From assembly GCA_002067855.1 (NCBI GenBank), contig MVQS01000115.1, positions 1 to 12,024 of the forward strand: DNA of 12,024 nucleotides, written 5' to 3'. The DNA comes from Syntrophaceae bacterium PtaB.Bin038. Its GTDB lineage: Bacteria > Desulfobacterota > Syntrophia > Syntrophales > UBA2192. Position 1 is the stretch's first letter, and every line of letters begins with the position of its first letter. A model generated the notes under the pieces. That model worked only from the letters and a program-made list of their open reading frames with translations, did not search any database and was not told the DNA's origin. The position numbers and the translations under genes were made by a program. Shown here in pieces: positions 7,882-12,024 of this stretch.

Positions 7882-7902
7882 TGGTACAGAATTTGCTATT
7901 CT
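7882..7902 (+). promoter_or_regulatory. Promoter for the response-regulator gene, sigma-54 or extended -10 sigma-70
   Basis: TGGTAC-AGAAT-TTGCT (7882-7897) fits the sigma-54 -24/-12 pattern TGGCAC-N5-TTGC(A/T) with correct GG-to-GC spacing. The same bases also contain an extended -10, TGC-TATTCT (7894-7902), with GTGACG (7876-7881) as a weak -35. A very similar TTTGCTAT..TGCA.GG string occurs at the promoter of the 940-residue gene, where no -24 GG is in register, and this favours the sigma-70 reading. An inverted repeat CAGAAT-N5-ATTCTG (7887-7903) overlaps the core. Confidence 0.5.
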
Positions 7903-7911
7903 GCACGGTGA

Positions 7912-7923
7912 AACCGATCGGTT
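7912..7923. promoter_or_regulatory. Perfect 12-bp palindrome, possible operator
   Basis: AACCGATCGGTT is self-complementary and lies about ten bases downstream of the predicted -10 of the regulator gene, a position suited to a dimeric repressor. No regulator family can be named from it. Confidence 0.35.
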
Positions 7924-7933
7924 GTGCATCACG

Positions 7934-7964
7934 GCCGCACCCGGGGCATTCTCCGGGCTGCGGC
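7934..7964 (+). other. Stable leader hairpin upstream of the response regulator
   Basis: GCCGCACCCGG (7934-7944) pairs with CCGGGCTGCGGC (7953-7964) to give 11 base pairs with a single bulged C (7958) and an eight-base loop. No T-tract follows, so it is not an intrinsic terminator. It sits in the predicted 5' untranslated region of about 145 bases and may affect mRNA stability or translation. It does not match a riboswitch class that I recognise. Confidence 0.5.
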
Positions 7965-7990
7965 GCGGGGCATCTCCAATCCCGGAAGGC

Positions 7991-8003
7991 AGGAGGGAAG
8001 ATG
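7991..8003 (+). promoter_or_regulatory. Second ribosome site and in-frame ATG ahead of the response regulator
   Basis: AGGAGG (7991-7996) lies four bases before ATG 8001. That ATG is in frame with the regulator and would add 18 residues beginning MNLRESTAARSPIARGGV. The added residues are not conserved receiver sequence, so the ATG at 8055 remains the preferred start, but initiation at both sites is possible. Confidence 0.4.
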
Positions 8004-8054
8004 AACCTGAGAGAATCGACGGCTGCACGATCTCCGATAGCAAGGGGAGGAGTC

Positions 8055-8438
8055 ATGGTCCAGCGACCGAAAGTGCTCATGATCGACGACAACAAGGAAA
8101 TCTGCCGTCTGATGAAGGAATACCTCGAAAAGACGGGAAAATACGAAGTGACGACCTTCACCGACGCGAGAATGGGGGTTCGTTACGCACAGATTGAGAA
8201 GCCCGACGTGATCCTGCTCGACCTCATGATGCCCGACATGGACGGCACGGAAGCCGCCGAGTACCTCCTCGACGACGAGGGCACCCGGAACATCCCCCTC
8301 ATCTTCATCACGGCGGCGATCAAGAAGGACGAGGCGGAGGAGCGCCTCGGCCAGATACACGGCCACCCCATCCTGGCGAAGCCCGTCACCCCCGTCGAGG
8401 TGATGAACGAGATCGACAAGATCCTCACCCTGACCTGA
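8055..8438 (+). CDS. Stand-alone receiver-domain response regulator (CheY-like)
   Basis: 127 residues making one phosphoacceptor receiver domain and nothing else. The acidic pocket is Asp11-Asp12 (VLMIDDNKE), the phosphorylated residue is Asp56 (ILLDLMMPD), the switch Thr is Thr86 (IFIT), and the conserved Lys is Lys109 (LAKP). There is no output domain, so it probably acts by binding a partner or relaying phosphate from a histidine kinase that is not in this window. ATG 8055 has GGAGG at 8046-8050 with four-base spacing and places the first beta strand at residue 6, as is usual; an in-frame ATG at 8001 with its own ribosome site is the alternative. It is divergent from the riboswitch-controlled propeller gene and convergent with the 940-residue ATPase gene. 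A link with either is suggested only by position. Confidence 0.93.
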   Translation: MVQRPKVLMIDDNKEICRLMKEYLEKTGKYEVTTFTDARMGVRYAQIEKPDVILLDLMMPDMDGTEAAEYLLDDEGTRNIPLIFITAAIKKDEAEERLGQIHGHPILAKPVTPVEVMNEIDKILTLT

Positions 8439-8454
8439 GGCTCCCCGGGCCGAG

Positions 8455-8490
8455 AAAAAAAGGCAGCGCCTCCCCGGCGTTGCCTTTTTT
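8455..8490. terminator. Bidirectional intrinsic terminator
   Basis: A7, stem GGCAGCGCC (8462-8470), loop TCCCC, GGCGTTGCC (8476-8484), T6. The nine-pair stem contains one G-U pair when read on the + strand. Flanking A and T runs serve both the regulator gene (stop at 8438) and the convergent fusion gene (stop at 8515). Confidence 0.9.
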
Positions 8491-8514
8491 GTGTCCGTCT
8501 TGCCGGATATTCTC

Positions 8515-11337
8515 TCACATCTTCATGACCGTGACGGCGTCCTCTAGGCTGATGACCCCCTGGAGCACCTTGTTGACGGCATCCTGCTTCAGCGGGCGGA
8601 AATTGCCGTCCCGCTCCGCGACGCCCCTCATTTCGGCCGCGTCGGCGCCCTTGAGGATCGATTCCCGCAGCCCGTTGTCGTTCACCAGGATTTCGAAGAG
8701 GGCCGTGCGGCCCTTGAACCCCGTGTTCTTGCAGGCCGGGCAGCCCGCACCGCGGAAGAACCGGCCGCCCGCCATTGATTCCATGCCCAGGGATGCCAGG
8801 ACCCGCTCTGAGGGCTCGTAGGGTTCCCTGCAGGCGGGGCAGATCGTCCGCACGAGCCTCTGCGCAATCGATGCCGACAGGGCCGAGGCCAGCGGGAAAC
8901 GGTCCACCCCCATCTCGACGAGACGGGCGATGGCGTCTGCCGCATCCTGTGCCGGGAGGGTGCTGAGGAACCGGTGACTCGAGAGGACTGTCTGCACGGC
9001 AAGCGATGCCGACTCCCCATCGCGGATTTCCTCGAGATAGACCACGTCGGGCTCCTGCTTCAGGATCAGCCGCAGGTTCGCTGCCAGGGTCGTCCCGGCC
9101 GCCCGGTTGAATTCGATCTGGGTCACCCCCGCGATCGGGTACTTGACGGGGTCCTCCAGGGTGAAGATCTCCGCATCGGGCTTCACCATCCGTCGGAGCA
9201 TGGCGTACAGGGTGGTGCTCTTGCCGCTTCCCTCGGGTCCGGAGACGACGATGAGACCCTGGGGTTTCTCCAGGACGGTGACGAGGCTGTCGAGGTCCTT
9301 CGGGGAGAGGCCCAGCTTTTCCAGGCCGAGGGAATTCGCGCTGAGATCCGTCAGGTGCAGGATGAGGCTTTCGCCGTGGATGCTCGGGATGGAGGAGACC
9401 TGGATGCTGATGTCCCGGTCCCCGACCTTCTCCACGAAGCGGCCCTCCTGGGGGACTCCGCGGACGCTCGAGTCGATGTTGGCGATGTCCTTGACCCAGG
9501 TGATCACGGGGATCGACATGGACTTCGGCAGGTCCGGCAGGTCATGGGTCGATCCGTTGACGCGGAACCGGACGCGGACGTTCTTCGTCTGCGGGGTGAT
9601 GTGGATGTCCGTCGCTCCCTCGCGGACGGCCTGCGCGATCAGCGTTTCGATGAAGCGGTCCGCCGGGTCCCCGTTCTCGGGGGCCGGGGTGGCCCTCGGC
9701 TCCGCGGCGGCCTTCTGCGGGCGCGCCTCGGAGGAGTAGCTTCCCGCGGGCATGTCGTAGATGAGGCCCATGAGCCGGTCGAACTCGCGCTCGGTGCAGA
9801 TCACCGGCGCCACCCCCTCCTCGGACTGCATCCTGAGCAGGTCGAGGGCGTAGCGGTTCGTGGGGTCCGGCATGGCCACGACGAGGTGGCGTGCGGTCTT
9901 CCTCAGCGGCGCCGCCTGGTACTTGCGGGCGAAGTCCATGGGGATGAGCCGAGAGAGGCTGAGGTCCACGGGGTACTTCTCGGGCATGTAGCGCTCGATC
10001 CGGAGCTGGTGGCTCAGGATGTCCACGATCTGGGAGTCCCGGAGGAACCCCTGCTGTACGAGAAGCTTCCCGAGCCGCAGTCCCGTGTACCGCTGGGCCG
10101 CGAGGGCTTCCTCGAGCTGCGCCTCGTCGAGCAGCCGTGCCTCCACGAGCAGTTCGCCCAGCCTCTTCCACTGCCCGTCGACGACCTCCAGCTCCGTGGG
10201 TCCCGACTTCCCGGCCTCGAGCTCGGTGATGAAGTCGGGAAAGTCGCCTTCGATCAGGGTCTGCTCCTTGGCCACCGATGCGGCCCTCAGGAGGATCTTC
10301 TCCAGTTCCGCGACGTTGCCCGGCCACGTGTATTCGAGGAACCGGTCCATCACTTCCCGCGTGACGCCGTGAAGGCCCTTGCGGAATTCCTGGTTGATGA
10401 GTTGAATGAAGTAGTCCACGAGCAGGGGGATGTCCTCCTTGCGCTCGCGAAGGGGCGGCACGTAAAGGGTGACCACGTTGAGGCGATAGTAGAGATCGTC
10501 CCGGAACGTGCCTTCCTTGATCATCCCCCGGATGTCCCTGTCGGTCGAGGCGATGACCCGCGCACTGAGCTGGAGCTTTTCGCGGCCCCCGATGCGCTTG
10601 AACTCGCCCGTTTCAAGGACCCGCAGCAGGCGCGCCTGGAGGTTCAGGGGCAGAGCGGATACCTGGTGCAGGTAGAGGGTGCCGTTGCCGGCCTCCTCGA
10701 ACTTGCCGACCTTGCGGCTCGTGGCGCCCGTGTAGGACCCCTTCTCGTAACCGAACAGCTCGGCTTCCAGGACCTGCTCGGAGAGGCCCTCGCAGTTGAC
10801 GATCACGAAGGGCTCGTTCTTCGCCGTGAAATTGTGGAATGTCTTGGCCAGGAGCGACTTGCCTGTGCCCGGTTCTCCCAAAATGAGCACGGTGCGGTCC
10901 TCGGGCCGGATCATCATGATCTGGTTGAAAAGGATGCGGATACGCTTGCCCTGGCCGATGAATTCGGGGAAGAGGACCTTCCCCTCCACCTTGCTCAGCA
11001 GGTCGCTGACCTGCTCGAAGACGACGTTGAACTCCTTCAGGTCGTCCCCCTTGGTCTTCGGCTTCCCGTTGCCCTGCCTCGACACGGCGGGGATGGATTT
11101 CATCTTCGCGATGAAGTTCTTCATCGGCTTCAGGAGCAGCCACGTGATGAGCAGCGCGCAGAAGAAGGAAAACGCCCCGATCCCGACCCCCCACCATTTC
11201 AGGTACAGGTCCGGGTCGGGGATCAGGTTCGTGTATTTCAGGATCTGGTGGGTCGTGATGACGGACAGCAGGGCGATCCCGCCGAAGATGATCGGCACGA
11301 GGACGTAGAGACTGATGTTGAAGCGAGGGTGTTTCAT
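8515..11337 (-). CDS. Membrane-anchored fusion: sigma-54-type AAA+, MshEN and PilB/GspE ATPase
   Basis: 940 residues. Transmembrane segments lie at about 8-29 and 49-70, then a cytosolic linker. Residues 123-370 are a sigma-54-activator-type AAA+ domain: Walker A GEPGTGKS (154-161), GSYTGA (200-205) for GAFTGA, Arg finger region FRDDLYYRLN. Its Walker B reads LYLHQV (His224-Gln225 for Asp-Glu), sensor I STD, and sensor II GNVAELE (Ala343 for Arg). There is no helix-turn-helix. Residues 390-527 are an MshEN domain with two 24-residue RLG..LQ-type motifs (392-415, 421-444) and a five-residue spacer, the known c-di-GMP signature. Residues 560-940 are a PilB/GspE motor: Walker A GPEGSGKST (700-708), Asp box TLEDPVKY, Walker B EEIRD (769-773), His788, Pro795 for the second His, and Cys833/836/866/869 for zinc. 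AAGG (11347-11350) precedes the ATG by nine bases. A role as a c-di-GMP-gated pilus or secretion motor is inferred; the domain calls are strong. Confidence 0.93.
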   Translation of the reverse strand: MKHPRFNISLYVLVPIIFGGIALLSVITTHQILKYTNLIPDPDLYLKWWGVGIGAFSFFCALLITWLLLKPMKNFIAKMKSIPAVSRQGNGKPKTKGDDLKEFNVVFEQVSDLLSKVEGKVLFPEFIGQGKRIRILFNQIMMIRPEDRTVLILGEPGTGKSLLAKTFHNFTAKNEPFVIVNCEGLSEQVLEAELFGYEKGSYTGATSRKVGKFEEAGNGTLYLHQVSALPLNLQARLLRVLETGEFKRIGGREKLQLSARVIASTDRDIRGMIKEGTFRDDLYYRLNVVTLYVPPLRERKEDIPLLVDYFIQLINQEFRKGLHGVTREVMDRFLEYTWPGNVAELEKILLRAASVAKEQTLIEGDFPDFITELEAGKSGPTELEVVDGQWKRLGELLVEARLLDEAQLEEALAAQRYTGLRLGKLLVQQGFLRDSQIVDILSHQLRIERYMPEKYPVDLSLSRLIPMDFARKYQAAPLRKTARHLVVAMPDPTNRYALDLLRMQSEEGVAPVICTEREFDRLMGLIYDMPAGSYSSEARPQKAAAEPRATPAPENGDPADRFIETLIAQAVREGATDIHITPQTKNVRVRFRVNGSTHDLPDLPKSMSIPVITWVKDIANIDSSVRGVPQEGRFVEKVGDRDISIQVSSIPSIHGESLILHLTDLSANSLGLEKLGLSPKDLDSLVTVLEKPQGLIVVSGPEGSGKSTTLYAMLRRMVKPDAEIFTLEDPVKYPIAGVTQIEFNRAAGTTLAANLRLILKQEPDVVYLEEIRDGESASLAVQTVLSSHRFLSTLPAQDAADAIARLVEMGVDRFPLASALSASIAQRLVRTICPACREPYEPSERVLASLGMESMAGGRFFRGAGCPACKNTGFKGRTALFEILVNDNGLRESILKGADAAEMRGVAERDGNFRPLKQDAVNKVLQGVISLEDAVTVMKM

Positions 11338-11477
11338 CGATTCTCACCTTGTGTTGCTCGGCGACGAGATAACCGGGCCACCGTCAGGCGCCCCGAACAG
11401 ACACGCCCCGCGCCACTCCCCGCAATGCCCGTCCGTGGGATCCGCGGGCGGCGAAGCGCTCCTCCCGGGCGCCCTGC

Positions 11478-11505
11478 ACGATAGCAAACCCGTCCGGTTT
11501 TGCAA
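11478..11505 (-). promoter_or_regulatory. Candidate sigma-70 promoter for the fusion gene
   Basis: On the - strand, TTGCAA (11500-11505), 16-base spacer, TATCGT (11478-11483) preceded by TGC, an extended -10. It lies about 140 bases before the ATG at 11337, leaving a GC-rich leader (11338-11470) in which I see no known RNA class. Sigma-54 does not fit, because the upstream GG is out of register by two bases. Confidence 0.5.
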
Positions 11506-11708
11506 TACGACATCGGTATGATTTCGTTCTACGAGAATAGTATGACCGCTTCCGTTTATCGGACTCGTTCTCCCCCAAACGGATCGCAGGGGTCACCGAG
11601 AAGGAGCGTAAGAAGAAGTGGAGAGGGTATCCAGCGTCGCGCTCGAGGAGCGAGCCTTTCTGTCATGGCGAGAAATGTTGCACGAAATGTACCAAAAAAC
11701 GTCTGTTT
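11506..11708. other. Intergenic region without a convincing gene
   Basis: Less GC-rich than its surroundings. Visible elements are a direct repeat GAAATGT at 11672-11678 and 11684-11690, a small CGCTC-GAG-GAGCG hairpin near 11639-11651, and the A6 run at 11694-11699. A 70-codon open frame on the - strand (11384-11596) has a strongly basic, Arg-rich product that resembles no protein and overlaps the likely promoter, so I do not call it. Confidence 0.4.
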
Positions 11709-11709
11709 T
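11694..11709 (-). terminator. Weak terminator-like hairpin after the YbjQ-like gene
   Basis: On the - strand, AAAAC (11705-11709) and GTTTT (11696-11700) can pair around a four-base loop, followed by two more T. The stem is short, AT-rich and overlaps the stop codon, so termination here is doubtful. Confidence 0.25.
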
Positions 11710-12024
11710 CACAAGGATGGATTTGGGGTTCCCTCTTCGGACAGCCTGATGGCCCTTCCGGACAGCCGGACGACCCCGACACGCACGGCGCCCCGTTCAT
11801 GGCGGACCTCCACGACGGCATTGGCCCCGAGGGCAAGGGCCTTTCTGATCAGGAGGATCATGGCCCTCTTCTCGGCGATGCCGAGGAATCCGGCTCCCGC
11901 CGAACCCTCTGCGACGATCGGTCCGAGATCCCTGCCCTTCCCCCTGCCCGGAACGTCCGGTGTCGTGACGATCTCGACCTTCCGCCGCAGGTCCTCCAGC
12001 TCCGCCGTAATGGCGGCCAGAGCC
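11709..12024 (-). CDS. YbjQ/UPF0145-like protein, N-terminus beyond window
   Basis: The last 104 residues and stop (TGA at 11711-11709) of a gene that enters from the right edge. The visible part starts with a charged helical stretch (AELEDLRRKVE, about 8-18). It continues with IVTTPDVPGR (18-27), a Gly-rich turn, a helix around EKRAMILLIRKALAL (51-65), LGANAVVEVR (65-74) and a final strand VRVGVVRLSGRAIRL (80-94). The order TTP..(E/P)GR, long helix, LGA(N/D)AVV.(V/I), and closing beta strand is the pattern of the YbjQ (UPF0145) fold, a small domain of uncertain function sometimes called heavy-metal-binding-like. There is sequence before the usual domain start, so the complete protein is longer than E. 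coli YbjQ (about 107 residues). It is on the same strand as the fusion gene but 371 bp upstream, so a shared operon is uncertain. Confidence 0.6.
   Translation of the reverse strand, partial: ALAAITAELEDLRRKVEIVTTPDVPGRGKGRDLGPIVAEGSAGAGFLGIAEKRAMILLIRKALALGANAVVEVRHERGAVRVGVVRLSGRAIRLSEEGTPNPSL

Noticed and set aside
7584..8054. Long N-terminal extension of the receiver gene
   Set aside because: It would run through the riboswitch locus, two promoters and a leader hairpin, and encodes no recognisable domain.
8974..11484. 836-codon open frame on the + strand across the 940-residue gene
   Set aside because: Same cause: the antisense product has no domains, while the - strand frame has full ATPase and MshEN motifs.
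11484..11505. Sigma-54 promoter for the fusion gene
   Set aside because: A TTGCT -12-like element exists, but the upstream GG is out of register by two bases; an extended -10 sigma-70 site fits better.
11384..11596. 70-codon basic open frame on the - strand upstream of the fusion gene
   Set aside because: Arg/Lys-rich, low-complexity product overlapping the predicted promoter; no sign of selection for coding.
1..12024. CRISPR arrays, transposases or insertion-sequence ends, tRNA or rRNA genes
   Set aside because: I looked for regular repeats with spacers, transposase motifs and terminal inverted repeats, and for tRNA-like cloverleafs; none was seen.

Overview
The window looks like chromosomal DNA from a GC-rich Gram-negative bacterium, most plausibly a deltaproteobacterial (Desulfobacterota-type) lineage. 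The reasons are a GyrB of the long proteobacterial form with a large insert in the TOPRIM region, an adjacent gyrB-gyrA pair, a c-di-GMP-I (GEMM-I) riboswitch, an SBBP-type propeller protein and PilB/GspE-type machinery. This placement is an inference from gene content; no rRNA or other taxonomic marker is present.

Layout: (1) 2-4988, + strand: gyrB (5' end cut off by the window edge) and complete gyrA, separated by a 154-bp spacer that carries repeat-like sequence. (2) 5034-5495, +: a small multi-pass membrane protein of unknown function, ending at a bidirectional terminator. (3) 5571-7553, -: a secreted protein with a signal peptide, seven SBBP-type repeats (one complete propeller), an Ig-like domain and an unassigned C-terminal domain. 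Its leader holds a GEMM-I c-di-GMP riboswitch, and a near-consensus sigma-28 (FliA) promoter lies just upstream of the aptamer. (4) 8055-8438, +: a stand-alone receiver-domain response regulator, transcribed divergently from the propeller gene and preceded by a structured leader. (5) 8515-11337, -: a 940-residue fusion, convergent with the regulator and sharing a bidirectional terminator with it. (6) 11709-12024, -: the 3' end of a YbjQ/UPF0145-like gene that runs off the window.

The most unusual item is the 940-residue protein. It has two N-terminal membrane segments, a sigma-54-activator-type AAA+ domain whose Walker B acidic pair and sensor II arginine are replaced, an MshEN c-di-GMP-binding domain with its tandem 24-residue motifs, and a complete PilB/GspE-type secretion ATPase domain with a tetracysteine site. 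There is no DNA-binding domain. I read it as a membrane-anchored, c-di-GMP-responsive secretion or pilus motor that has recruited a catalytically degenerate AAA+ ring. I do not know of a described family with this architecture, but I could not search for one.

Together, regions 3 to 5 suggest a local c-di-GMP circuit. One surface protein is controlled at RNA level by a c-di-GMP aptamer under an apparent motility sigma factor, and one motor protein is controlled at protein level by MshEN, with a CheY-like regulator between them. The individual motifs are read directly from the sequence; the circuit is inference.
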